NCBI GenBank assembly: GCA_036702865.1
Contig: DATNQD010000080.1
Location: 1 to 57,337, forward strand
Direction: 5' to 3'
DNA: 57,337 bases
From: Trichocoleus sp.
GTDB taxonomy: Bacteria; Cyanobacteriota; Cyanobacteriia; Elainellales; Elainellaceae
This document shows, one piece after another, positions 13,800-22,127 of the stretch. The translations under genes were made by a program, and so were the position numbers. Below the pieces are notes generated by a model. It worked only from the letters and a program-made list of their open reading frames with translations. It was not told where the DNA came from and searched no databases. Numbering within the stretch: the first letter of the stretch is position 1; each line of letters begins with the position of its first letter.

Positions 13800-14345
13800 A
13801 TGACCTCCGAAATCCGCCTGCTATCCCTCTGGCAACCTTCGGCTTCACTCATCGCCCTTGGACTCGAGAAATACGAAACGCGATCGTGGGCAACACCTTA
13901 CAGGGGCAAGATTGCGATTTATGCTGCAAAACGTCCAGTCAACCGAGACGAACTTGCCACAATCTCTGCAAACAGTTCAGGCCATTTGTCTTGGGAGATA
14001 ATTTCGACAATTATCTATTTACTAAACGCGGGCGTTGCTGTTATGGAGCTGACAGGCTGCCTTGGCATGGTGACAGCTCCCAGCTTTGCGGAAGACGGCG
14101 ACGGGGTAACCTGTATAGACAATCAATCTCAGCTCGAAAAAGCGGTTGGTGACTGGAAGCTCGGACGCTTCGCATGGAAGCTGGAAGGCATTCGCCCGAT
14201 CGCCCAACCGATTCCCTGTAAAGGAGCACAACAACTACGACGCATCGCCGATCTTGCGGTTCTAGAGGCGATCGAACAGCAGTTGGCCTACACCGCAGAA
14301 ATTGAGCAACAATTGACAGCGATCGGAGAGGGGAAAGAAATATGA
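13800..14345 (+). CDS. ASCH domain protein
   Basis: The N-terminus of this 181-aa protein (LSLWQPSASLIALGLEKYET, then RSWATPYRGKIAIYAAK) is the ASCH signature: a strand, a helix, and the T/R-S-W...YRG-x-I-x-I-x-A segment of the PUA-like fold. ASCH proteins bind RNA or modified nucleotides and some hydrolyse N4-acetylcytidine; many are carried by phages and plasmids. The later half holds AVMELTGCLGM and a W-rich segment typical of the fold, then a charged helical tail. It starts the replication operon and overlaps the next gene by four bases. The substrate is unknown. Confidence 0.8.
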   Translation: MTSEIRLLSLWQPSASLIALGLEKYETRSWATPYRGKIAIYAAKRPVNRDELATISANSSGHLSWEIISTIIYLLNAGVAVMELTGCLGMVTAPSFAEDGDGVTCIDNQSQLEKAVGDWKLGRFAWKLEGIRPIAQPIPCKGAQQLRRIADLAVLEAIEQQLAYTAEIEQQLTAIGEGKEI

Positions 14346-14551
14346 CTACCCTCACCGTAACCGGCAACTGCCCTCTCTGCCAAAGCCTCATTCTCATCCC
14401 TGGCTTGCATGGACAAAAGTGCATTAGCTGTGGATGGATTGGTGTTTGTAGGAAGCATCTTAACTGGGGTAAGCAGCTAACCGAAGAAGGCATCTGCGAT
14501 GCTTGCCGCTGGCTCAATGAAAGTGCCAAAAAGCAAAGGAGGAGAGCATGA
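14342..14551 (+). CDS. Small zinc-ribbon-like protein
   Basis: This 69-aa protein has the Cys pairs CPLC (residues 10-13) and CISC (27-30), then single cysteines in GVCRKH and the pattern GICDACRWL (residues 50-58), enough for one or two zinc sites. The C-terminus is basic. Its start and stop overlap both neighbours by four bases, coupling it to the Rep gene. A regulatory or nucleic-acid-binding role in replication is possible but unproven. Confidence 0.65.
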   Translation: MTTLTVTGNCPLCQSLILIPGLHGQKCISCGWIGVCRKHLNWGKQLTEEGICDACRWLNESAKKQRRRA

Positions 14552-17505
14552 CTTTCTTTGCGAACAAACTACAGAGAGTAGAGCTACACAAAGCCTGTCC
14601 AGAGTGGATCACGCAGAAGCACTGGAACGAGTGGGTAATTGAGAGCGGTGTTGACCCAGGAATTGTGGCGCTCAACGTTCGATCGATCGAGGACATTGCG
14701 ATCGACCCATGCACTCACGAAATCACCACCCCAATTCATGACCTGCTGAACTGGAAGTTCACCCGCTTTGGGCATCAGGCTAAGTCCAAGCTCAGAGGAT
14801 GGCGAGTTTCTGGAGTAGAAGGCTGGGTTCGCTTCAAGCCTGATGCCGATACCCCGAGCGTTGATAAGGAAGGCAAGACAGCGAAGTATCTCAGCCCTAA
14901 AGGAGCACCCAGCCGACTAATTCTGCTGCGAGTCCCTCGGCCTATTTGGGAGAAGATTTCCCAACGCTACAACGTACCTATTCCGTCTCAAGACACCGAG
15001 TTTTGGGAATGGGTACTCAATTATCCTTCCATCCCTATCACGCTCATTGAAGGGGAGAAAAAAGCAGGCAGCCTGCTTACTCAAGGCATTGTGGCAATCG
15101 CCTTACCAGGCATTACAGGAGGTGTTCGCACTAAAGATGAAAACGGCTTATCCTGCTTGCCCTACCTCATCCCAGACTTGGAGATGTTCGCTACCCGCGA
15201 TCGGGAGTGGAATATCTGCTTCGACTATGAAACAAAGCCGAAAACGCTTTGGGCAGTTCGCCGTGAAACCGAAAAACTGTGCAGACTTGCTCAGCTTGCA
15301 GGCTGCATACCCAAAGTTATCAGCTTACCTGGACCAGAAAAGGGAGCCGATGACTTTATTGTTGCCCATGGCGCAGAAGCGCTTCATGCTTGCTATGAGA
15401 CAGCTTTACCCTACGAGGTTTGGCAAATTGGGCGTTATACCAAACTCAGTCGCGCAGCCTGCCTCGAAGTCAACCAACGATATCTAGAAAAGCTAGAGCT
15501 TCCCGACAGCGCAAAGTTTGTCTGCATCAAATCCCCTAAAGGCTCGGGAAAGACTGAGAGCTTTGTCGATATTGTCAGCGAAGCAGTGCAGACCGGACAG
15601 CGTGTTCTCCTGCTGACTCATCGGGTGCAGCTCGGACAAGCCATCTGCGATCGGGTCGGACTCCCCTTTGTAAATGAAATTCGTTCCTCCGACACCGGGG
15701 ATCTGCTGGGCTATGGGCTGTGCGTCGATTCGCTCCATGCCAATTCTCAAGCCCGCTTTGATGCAGACTTCTGGCACAATGCAATCGTCATCATCGATGA
15801 GTGCGAGCAGGTCATTTGGCACTTGCTGTCGGCTGAAACCAAAGTCACCAAGCATCGCATCGCCATCCTGCGGCAACTGCGGCAACTGCTCATCAACACG
15901 CTGACAAGTGACAGCGGCAAAGTCATTCTCTCCGACGCAGACCTAAGTGACCTGAGCATCGAGTTTGTCCAAAAACTGTCCGAGGTTTACGTTGACCCTT
16001 ATCTGGTCGTCAACCACTGGAAACCCGTTGATCAAGCATGGGAGGTTTATCACTACAGCCAAAGTACCCCGATCGAGTGGTACAACGCCTTGGTCAGTGC
16101 GATCGAGGAGGGTGGACACCATTTCATCTGCACCCATTCTCAGAAGGCGAAGAGCCAGTGGAGTACTCGCACGATGGAATCACATTTGTTGCTTCGCTTC
16201 CCCGGCAAAAAGATCCTTCGCATCGACTCGCAAAGTATTGCAGACCCCACTCATCCTGCTTACGGCTGTATCAGTCACCTCAATCAAATTGTGCAAGGTT
16301 ACGACATTGTGATTGCTTCACCCTCCATCGAGACAGGGGTGAGCATTGATGTCAGAGGGTACTTCTCCGCTGTTTGGGGTTGCTTTCAGGGCTGCGCTGC
16401 AGAAAACACCGTGCGTCAATCTTTGGCACGAGTGCGAGAGCCAGTGGAGCGACATATCTGGATTGCCAAACATGGACTCAACAAAATTGGCAATGGCGCG
16501 ACCTCCCCTCAATCACTGCTGTCTTCTCAAAAGAAGATGGTGCAAGCCACGCTGCGGTTAGTGGACTGTGATTTTGACCTTGAAACTGGAGAAATCATCA
16601 GCCACCATGCAGCGCTCAATATCTGGGCGCAAATGGCAGTTCGGATCAATATCGGAATGCTCAAATATCGAAACCTGGTGCTGCATGGGCTGCGGATGGA
16701 AGGGCATCAGATTTTCGACTTTGATTGGACTGTTGATCGCACGGGCCTGAAAGACGAAGTTACGGAAGTTCGGGACCGAGAGTATCTGAAAGAACGGGAA
16801 GCGATCGTTGCAGCCGAAGACATCACATCCAGCCAGTACGAAAAGCTCAAGTCCCAGAAAAACAAGAAGACCGATGAGTGGCACAAGGAGCGCAAGCACA
16901 AACTGCAGCAGCGCTACAGCCTCAAGGTCACGTCAGAACTAATTGAGAAGGACGACAAAGGCTGGCATCCCCAGATTCGGCTCTACTACTACCTGATGAT
17001 TGGTAGAGGCTTTCTGAAAGACCGCGATCGGGCAATTGCAGAAGTGGCAATTCAGTCAAACGAAATTTGGCTGCCCACCTTCAACCATGCCCAGCTCGGT
17101 GTTCAGATTGGCGTTCTCGACTACCTTGGCATTCCCCGACTACTGGACACAGAGCGGGAGTTTCGCTGTACTGATGCAGACCTCGTAGAACTTGCCAACA
17201 AAGCCAAACACCACAGTCGAGATCTGAAAACCATCCTGAACCTGACCATCTCGCCTAAAGACACGCCGATCGCCATTGCCCAGAAGCTACTAGGCAAGAT
17301 AGGTGAACGCTTGACCTACAAATGCAGGGAGGGAGGACGGCACCAACAGCGAACTCGCGTCTACGTGTATCAACATGCCCAGGACGGCAGAGACGAGGTG
17401 TTCGTGAAATGGCTGGAACGTGACAGGTTGAAGCAATCTCAAAGCGTGTCCACCCCCGGTATAGATCAACAAAACAGTAAGTGGACACAGGGAGACGCGG
17501 CATGA
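14548..17505 (+). CDS. CyRepA1-family plasmid replication protein (primase/helicase-like)
   Basis: This 985-aa protein matches the cyanobacterial CyRepA1 Rep family by architecture. Residues about 60-290 are a DUF3854/TOPRIM-like primase module (GAPSRLILLRVP; ITLIEGEKKAGSLLTQG; ADDFIVAHG). A helicase module follows with Walker A SPKGSGKTES near residue 330, a LLTHRVQLGQAI helicase-like motif, Walker B VIIIDECEQ near 415, and SPSIETGVSIDVRGYF with the arginine-bearing QSLARVREP near 630. The C-terminal 350 residues are charged and helical. CyRepA-type proteins drive replication of small cyanobacterial plasmids. A strong GGAGG precedes the ATG. It implies that the element can replicate when excised. 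Confidence 0.75.
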   Translation: MTFFANKLQRVELHKACPEWITQKHWNEWVIESGVDPGIVALNVRSIEDIAIDPCTHEITTPIHDLLNWKFTRFGHQAKSKLRGWRVSGVEGWVRFKPDADTPSVDKEGKTAKYLSPKGAPSRLILLRVPRPIWEKISQRYNVPIPSQDTEFWEWVLNYPSIPITLIEGEKKAGSLLTQGIVAIALPGITGGVRTKDENGLSCLPYLIPDLEMFATRDREWNICFDYETKPKTLWAVRRETEKLCRLAQLAGCIPKVISLPGPEKGADDFIVAHGAEALHACYETALPYEVWQIGRYTKLSRAACLEVNQRYLEKLELPDSAKFVCIKSPKGSGKTESFVDIVSEAVQTGQRVLLLTHRVQLGQAICDRVGLPFVNEIRSSDTGDLLGYGLCVDSLHANSQARFDADFWHNAIVIIDECEQVIWHLLSAETKVTKHRIAILRQLRQLLINTLTSDSGKVILSDADLSDLSIEFVQKLSEVYVDPYLVVNHWKPVDQAWEVYHYSQSTPIEWYNALVSAIEEGGHHFICTHSQKAKSQWSTRTMESHLLLRFPGKKILRIDSQSIADPTHPAYGCISHLNQIVQGYDIVIASPSIETGVSIDVRGYFSAVWGCFQGCAAENTVRQSLARVREPVERHIWIAKHGLNKIGNGATSPQSLLSSQKKMVQATLRLVDCDFDLETGEIISHHAALNIWAQMAVRINIGMLKYRNLVLHGLRMEGHQIFDFDWTVDRTGLKDEVTEVRDREYLKEREAIVAAEDITSSQYEKLKSQKNKKTDEWHKERKHKLQQRYSLKVTSELIEKDDKGWHPQIRLYYYLMIGRGFLKDRDRAIAEVAIQSNEIWLPTFNHAQLGVQIGVLDYLGIPRLLDTEREFRCTDADLVELANKAKHHSRDLKTILNLTISPKDTPIAIAQKLLGKIGERLTYKCREGGRHQQRTRVYVYQHAQDGRDEVFVKWLERDRLKQSQSVSTPGIDQQNSKWTQGDAA

Positions 17506-17666
17506 CAACTCCTAACTGCCCCCAATACAACTCTAGCCAAACCTACGATCGCACTGTCGCGCATGGAGCAGGCGGAACTCAACTCTGGTGCACTTTATGC
17601 GGCAGGTTTGTCGGATGGCTCACCCCTTCTACCACAGAGAAGGGAGGCAAGAAGAGTGTTGAATGA
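17502..17666 (+). CDS. Small Cys-containing protein
   Basis: The ATG at 17502 overlaps the Rep stop by four bases and gives 54 residues. They include NCPQY near the start and LWCTLCGRFVGW near residues 28-39, a single CxxC knuckle plus another Cys and a His (VAHGAGG), which suggests a minimal zinc-binding fold. No family is recognised. Confidence 0.5.
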   Translation: MTTPNCPQYNSSQTYDRTVAHGAGGTQLWCTLCGRFVGWLTPSTTEKGGKKSVE

Positions 17667-17796
17667 ACCAAAACATATGAGGCGAAATCCTCGCAACGAT
17701 AAGACGAACGAGCAAAAAGCCCGAAGGAAGTGGTGGGAGCGCGTTCGCAAGCAGATTCAGATTTTAGAAAAGGAGATGAAAAATGATTTCAGATGA
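17656..17796 (+). CDS. Small basic protein
   Basis: GTG at 17656 follows GGAGG by eight bases and gives 46 aa, very basic and helical (KTNEQKARRKWWERVRKQ, then a Lys/Glu-rich end). The frame is open further upstream, but no good start is seen there. It overlaps its neighbours on both sides (17666 and 17783). Possibly nucleic-acid-binding; unknown. Confidence 0.45.
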   Translation: MLNEPKHMRRNPRNDKTNEQKARRKWWERVRKQIQILEKEMKNDFR

Positions 17797-18076
17797 TGTC
17801 ATTCGGAAAATTGGCAATTGTCCCGCAACAGTCGAGTTTGCAACGACCCCAGCTCGATTATTTATCCTGCTTTCTCATCTGCAGCTTGCTCTTCGGCATC
17901 CCGACAATATAGGCGAGAGCGCGGCGATCGCCCGACAGATAGCAGATAACTTGGCAAACATGATCTGCCACTATGTTCCAGAAGCACGGCAACTCATCGA
18001 GATGGGGTGGAATCCAGCGTGTGACGTGACCAGGGAGTATGCAGAAACTGAGTTCTTTGGGGAGGGCGATCGATGA
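17783..18076 (+). CDS. Hypothetical protein, 97 aa
   Basis: This mostly helical protein (PARLFILLSHLQLALRHPDN; AAIARQIADNLANMICHY) has an acidic tail. No family is recognised. It overlaps the small basic gene at its start and the next gene by four bases at its end, and AAAAGGAG lies upstream of the ATG, so it belongs to the same operon running from Rep to the integrase region. Confidence 0.55.
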   Translation: MISDDVIRKIGNCPATVEFATTPARLFILLSHLQLALRHPDNIGESAAIARQIADNLANMICHYVPEARQLIEMGWNPACDVTREYAETEFFGEGDR

Positions 18077-18390
18077 GTGAAGTAGTCGCTGCCGCGAAGG
18101 CTCACATCGTAGAGTTTTTCATTAATCATGCTTACCCGATCGTCCCAACTGATGCATTCGGCAATGGGCTTGACTATGAACCTGGATGCGTCCCGTGGGT
18201 TTCCTGCCGATCGATCACGGTTAAAAACGCAGAGCACGTTAGCTCAGGACAGGATATTCATGTTGTTAAGGTCTACGCCGACTTGGAGTGGTTCAGTGAG
18301 CAAGATGGCAAGTGTCCTGATCCTGATGCCTGCTTCCAGGTCTACGTTCCTACAAACGGGGACGAGTTCTTTTTTGGTCGAGTTGATTGA
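18073..18390 (+). CDS. Hypothetical protein, 105 aa
   Basis: This acidic, beta-rich protein (ITVKNAEHVSSGQDIHVVKV; CFQVYVPTNGDEFFFGRVD) resembles small domains of about 100 residues with unknown roles in mobile elements. It contains four Cys that are not in an obvious zinc pattern. The ATG overlaps the previous stop. No function is assigned. Confidence 0.55.
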   Translation: MSEVVAAAKAHIVEFFINHAYPIVPTDAFGNGLDYEPGCVPWVSCRSITVKNAEHVSSGQDIHVVKVYADLEWFSEQDGKCPDPDACFQVYVPTNGDEFFFGRVD

Positions 18391-18402
18391 GGATGATTGC
18401 CC

Positions 18403-18726
18403 ATGAATGACAAATTGATGGCGGAGTTGCTACTGGAAATTAAAGAACTAAAGTCGTTAATTAAAACGATGTCTCATCAGTCGTTTCATCAATCCGCACC
18501 CCCTAGTGATGAAGAATGGGCAATCGGCTCTGCTGCCTGGAGTGCTTTTAAAGCAGAGGGAGTGCGATCGGCTTCTCACCTGAAGCGATTGCGACAGGAA
18601 GGTGTGTTCAGTGAAGGCAGAGGAGAAATTCGGAACGTCTCCTCTGGTCAGCGCCCAACCTGGGAATACAACATCCCACGCTGCAAAGTGGCTCTCAAAC
18701 ACTACTTCGATCGCCTTTCTGCCTGA
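18403..18726 (+). CDS. Candidate excisionase/recombination directionality factor
   Basis: ATG 18403 follows GAGG by ten bases and gives 107 aa. The N-terminal helix (LLLEIKELKSLIKTM) is followed by a segment shaped like a small winged helix (AWSAFKAEGVRSASHLKRLR, then GVFSEGRGEIRNV and WEYNIPRCKVAL). It converges on the integrase gene and overlaps its stop by 25 bp. Excisionases are small DNA-binding proteins encoded beside integrases, so this is the best candidate here; the role is inferred from size and position. Confidence 0.4.
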   Translation: MNDKLMAELLLEIKELKSLIKTMSHQSFHQSAPPSDEEWAIGSAAWSAFKAEGVRSASHLKRLRQEGVFSEGRGEIRNVSSGQRPTWEYNIPRCKVALKHYFDRLSA

Positions 18727-19793
18727 CGCTCTGCCATACGTTCTTCATAAACTCGTTCTGCCACCGCATCTTTTAGCCAACGGTTGTAAGTGCGTGTATG
18801 GACAGCGACTGAATGTCCCATCATGCCTGCCATGATCTGCACTGGAATGCTTTCGACAATGCCACGAATTGCATAAGCATGGCGCAGATCATAGGGATTG
18901 AACGGTACCTGATAGCGATCAAACTGGGTTCCGGTTCGTTGTCCATAATCGCGGTACGTCTTTCCCTTGACCTTCGGGCGTTTTACGTTGATAAGATCCC
19001 ATCTTTCGATCCACTCCGGCAGCAGTGGGCGTGTGATGTGAAAATCCGTTTTCCCTTCTAGAATGTGCAAAGTTCTAGGGGAAATAAACTCACAGAAAAA
19101 GCATTCATGTGGCCGCAACCCAAACGCTGCCATCATGCCAAAAACCCATCGCCATTGAGCATTCGGAATTCGATCGCGCCACTCCATAATTAGATCATCA
19201 GATGGAATATCGCGTGGAGTTAGCGATGCATCACTGTAGTTGCCTTTGTACGCTTTAAAGTCAACGCCTAATTCGGCAAAGTCTGCTAGTCGTTGCAATC
19301 GTTGGCAGGTCAACTCCCGGTTACGACTGTGCGCTTCAGTCAGCAAAATAACTGCCAGCATCGATGCTTCACTCAAGGGTTCGTCTTTGGGCAACCGATC
19401 GAATGTTCGTTGCCAGCTCTCGCACCAAGTTGATTCCTTGATGGCATTAGCAGACATATAAGCTGATTTAAAGCGCTCGATCATCTCTTGCGTTGTTTTT
19501 GGAGCAATTGATGAGAGCTGCGGCGGGTATAGATGCCATTGAAATGTTCCATTGATCAGGTGCCGCGCCAGTATGTGAGCTTCATTTTCAATGCGCCGCA
19601 AACCCTCTTTGTTGGCAGATATCCCCAAACTAATTTCCTGTTGCTTCTTGCCAATGCCCTGCTCTGGTCGAAGTGGTAGGGTAGCTTGCAATGTTAGTGC
19701 CGACTTCCCCCTTAATCGCGCACGAACTGGTAAGTTTGCCGCCTTCAGTCGATCGTTGATTCGAGCAATCTGCTCTTTCCACTGCTCATTCAC
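18702..19793 (-). CDS. Tyrosine recombinase (integrase)
   Basis: This 363-aa protein has an N-terminal arm-binding-like part, a core-binding helical domain (about 105-200) and a C-terminal catalytic domain. Visible catalytic residues are Arg in FGLRPHE, Arg304 in YDLRHAYAIRG, His327 in MMGHS and the nucleophile Tyr336 in TRTYNRW. The first residue of the usual H-x-x-R box is Tyr301 instead of His, a substitution seen in some integrases. It starts with GTG 19793, with AAGGAAC just before it, a short spacing. The gene ends beside a convergent excisionase-like gene and its 5' end faces tRNA-Val, so the tRNA 3' end is the likely attachment site. Confidence 0.85.
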   Translation of the reverse strand: MNEQWKEQIARINDRLKAANLPVRARLRGKSALTLQATLPLRPEQGIGKKQQEISLGISANKEGLRRIENEAHILARHLINGTFQWHLYPPQLSSIAPKTTQEMIERFKSAYMSANAIKESTWCESWQRTFDRLPKDEPLSEASMLAVILLTEAHSRNRELTCQRLQRLADFAELGVDFKAYKGNYSDASLTPRDIPSDDLIMEWRDRIPNAQWRWVFGMMAAFGLRPHECFFCEFISPRTLHILEGKTDFHITRPLLPEWIERWDLINVKRPKVKGKTYRDYGQRTGTQFDRYQVPFNPYDLRHAYAIRGIVESIPVQIMAGMMGHSVAVHTRTYNRWLKDAVAERVYEERMAERQAERRSK

Positions 19794-19907
19794 GTTCCTT
19801 AAATCTTCCCTAACTGAAAATCTAATTTAACCGATTAAATCAATTAAAAACGATTGCCTCCAGAGTAGATGCTGGCTGCAACCGTGTTTAGAGATTCAGT
19901 TTTGTGA

Positions 19908-19980
<73 letters not shown>

Positions 19981-20078
19981 GTGTTCAATCATTCAATTGA
20001 TTCGCACGATTATTAATGTTAGCTAGAGCACCCAAGAATGTCAACCTTTGCTAGAAAATTGGTTCAACAAATTGCCAA

Positions 20079-20435
20079 TTATTGCTGCAACTCAGAGCCG
20101 ATCGCCAGCGCACCGCCTTGAGTACTGCGAATCACCATCCCCCTCGGCAAGCGCAAACCTTCTAGCGGAGATGGGCTATCTGGCTTCACTTCTTGCTCAG
20201 AGGGAGCTAGATTTTGATTAATTTGATTCGCTGCTGTATTGAGTGTTGTCGTTCGATCGCCAGCCAGAATACCCGGAGATTGCTCTTGAACTGTTAAGTC
20301 AGCAGCACTTCCCTCTGTCGAAAGGGCAGCCGGATCAACGGGGACAGGTAAGCCGGGTTGAGCAGATTCAGCCCAGGCTGGAAGCGCACTTAGTAGAAAA
20401 CAGAAAATTGCGGCAGAGAATAGTGACAGTTTCAT
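20079..20435 (-). CDS. Exported hypothetical protein
   Basis: ATG 20435 gives 119 aa beginning with a clear signal peptide (MKLSLFSAAIFCFLLSALPAWA, cleavage after AWA). A longer frame upstream lacks this feature and overlaps the divergent gene, so it is rejected. The mature protein is acidic and rich in Gln, Pro and Ser, with no Cys or known domain (TLNTAANQINQNLAPSEQEV; LRLPRGMVIRSTQGGA). It is probably periplasmic. Function unknown. Confidence 0.65.
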   Translation of the reverse strand: MKLSLFSAAIFCFLLSALPAWAESAQPGLPVPVDPAALSTEGSAADLTVQEQSPGILAGDRTTTLNTAANQINQNLAPSEQEVKPDSPSPLEGLRLPRGMVIRSTQGGALAIGSELQQ

Positions 20436-20608
20436 GGTTTGGTACAGAATCCCAATACCCATAGCATAATCAGGGAATTTAAATTTGCAATCGATCTTAA
20501 ATTGGGACTTTACATTGTTTCTATTGGTTTCTATCGACATATCTGTTCCCTGTGGCAGCTTCAAGTTTAGAATTTGACCAGGAAGAACCTGCCTGAACTC
20601 AAGAACCA

Positions 20609-21172
20609 ATGCCCTCTGGTCGGACACACGATCGTATTACTCTCTGGTCGCTCCCTGTCGTCGCCGGTCTGACGCTGGCAGTCACACATCAAAGTCCTCT
20701 GACTTTAAGCCTCTGTGCCGGATTTTTATTTGGCGGCTTAATGCTTGGGCCTGATCTCGATATTCATTCTATTCACTACAAACGGTGGGGTTGGTTGCGC
20801 TGGATTTGGATTCCCTATCGCGGCAGTATGCGCCATCGATCGCCCCTCTCTCATGCGCCTGTCACAGGAACCTTGCTGCGCGTCGTCTATTTACTGGCAT
20901 GGCTCGGTTTTTTTGGCTTTGCGATCGTGGCAATTATGAACGAACTCTGGCATCTCGGCTGGACATGGGAAGACATTGGGCAAGGCATGAAACAAATTCT
21001 CTGGAATTATCAACCAGAAGCGATCGGTTTCATCGTTGGTTTGGAATTGGGAGCCTTTAGCCACTACACTGCCGACTGGGGCGTCTCCACCTACAAACGG
21101 TACAAAAAATACGGTTGGGAAGGATTGAAGTCGCGATCGAGTCGAGGTAAAAAGCGGAAGCGGAAGCGGTGA
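20609..21172 (+). CDS. DUF2227 putative metal-binding membrane protein
   Basis: This 187-aa protein has the family's N-terminal MPSGRTHDRITLW segment, a GPDLDIHS motif near residue 48 and HRSPLSHAPVTG near residue 76, His and Asp residues expected to bind metal, and three or four hydrophobic helices (LLRVVYLLAWLGFFGFAIVA; EAIGFIVGLELGAFSHYTAD). The tail is strongly basic (KKRKRKR). DUF2227 proteins are widespread in cyanobacteria and resemble YdjM-type membrane hydrolases, but have no proven reaction. It is divergent from the exported protein gene. Confidence 0.8.
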   Translation: MPSGRTHDRITLWSLPVVAGLTLAVTHQSPLTLSLCAGFLFGGLMLGPDLDIHSIHYKRWGWLRWIWIPYRGSMRHRSPLSHAPVTGTLLRVVYLLAWLGFFGFAIVAIMNELWHLGWTWEDIGQGMKQILWNYQPEAIGFIVGLELGAFSHYTADWGVSTYKRYKKYGWEGLKSRSSRGKKRKRKR

Positions 21173-21201
21173 GAAGAAGATGCAGCCAGCAAAAGGATGT
21201 T

Positions 21202-22098
21202 CTATCTCTTTGAGTTCTGTACCAGCATCTCGGCATAGGGGGTCTGGTGGAAGTGGGCTTTGCCGACGGAGCCGAAGAGGTGGAGTTTTTCGGTGATGAC
21301 TTCTTGCATCGCGGCAATCGCTTCACCCGTCACTTCAAGCAGATCCTTGGAACCAGAAGCGCAGACCTCGGCTTTGAGTGCCCCCATGTAGGCTTGCCGG
21401 ACTTCCGTGTTGACGTTGAACTTGCAGACTCCCAGTTGAATCGATCGGCTAATCATCGATTCTGGTAAGCCAGATGCACCATGTAGAACCAGCGGGATGG
21501 GCAACAGAGAGCGGATGCGTTCGAGTCGGGGAAAGTCGAGCCGGGGAGGGCTTTTGTATTCACCATGAACATTGCCGATCGTCACTGCCAAAGCATCTAC
21601 CTGAGTTGCCTGCACAAATTCCACTGCCTGATCAGGATCGGTCATTTTGGCTTCTTTTTCGGCAATCGTTAAGCCGTCTTCTGTGCCGCTAATTCGACCA
21701 ATCTCCGCTTCCACGATCGCCCCATGATTATGAGCAACCTGTGTCATATCGCGCGTGAATTGCAAATTCTTTTCATAGGGCAGGGGAGAACCATCTGCCA
21801 TGATCGATCGAATGCCTGTATTTAATGCTTGAAGAATATCAGTTGCCGAAGTGCTGTGATCGAGATGGACAGAAACCGGAACGCTGGCTGCATGAGCAGC
21901 TTCCAGGCAAAGGGCAACGAGCGGAGACTTGCCATATTTCAGCGCACTGGGATGGAGTTGCAGCATCACCGGGCTTAGGGCTGCCTCGGCTGCATTAAGC
22001 ACAGCTTTTACACCCTCCAGGTTATAGACATTGAACGCGCCGATCGCGTAGACATTTCGCCTCGCGGTTTCTAGAAGTTCTTGTGTGGAACTGAGCAT
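21202..22098 (-). CDS. Class II fructose-/tagatose-bisphosphate aldolase family protein
   Basis: This 298-aa protein shows class II aldolase motifs: GAFNVYNLEG near residue 20, zinc ligand HLDHS near residue 80 with the catalytic Asp, ADGSPLPYEKN (phosphate loop), VEAEIGRISGTEDG, GNVHGEYK with the second zinc His, LHGASGLP with the third, and KFNVNTEVR at the phosphate site. It cleaves or forms a ketose bisphosphate through a zinc enediolate. It is shorter than the photosynthetic FbaA of cyanobacteria and nearer GatY/KbaY in size, so tagatose- or another ketose-bisphosphate may be the substrate. ATG 22098 is preferred to an in-frame TTG at 22113. Confidence 0.8.
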   Translation of the reverse strand: MLSSTQELLETARRNVYAIGAFNVYNLEGVKAVLNAAEAALSPVMLQLHPSALKYGKSPLVALCLEAAHAASVPVSVHLDHSTSATDILQALNTGIRSIMADGSPLPYEKNLQFTRDMTQVAHNHGAIVEAEIGRISGTEDGLTIAEKEAKMTDPDQAVEFVQATQVDALAVTIGNVHGEYKSPPRLDFPRLERIRSLLPIPLVLHGASGLPESMISRSIQLGVCKFNVNTEVRQAYMGALKAEVCASGSKDLLEVTGEAIAAMQEVITEKLHLFGSVGKAHFHQTPYAEMLVQNSKR

Positions 22099-22127
22099 CG
22101 TCGTTGTCCCCAAATGCCTGTATCAGC

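Noticed and set aside
13573-13803. Plus-strand 76-aa frame beginning MRNFQSVCNTLDERL
   Set aside because: Its N-terminus is only the mirror copy of the XRE leader created by the inverted duplication, the start has no ribosome-binding site and the rest runs through hairpins and iteron-like repeats.
20436-20627. Longer N-terminus for the exported protein ending at 20079
   Set aside because: It would place 64 residues before an evident signal peptide and overlap the divergent DUF2227 start.
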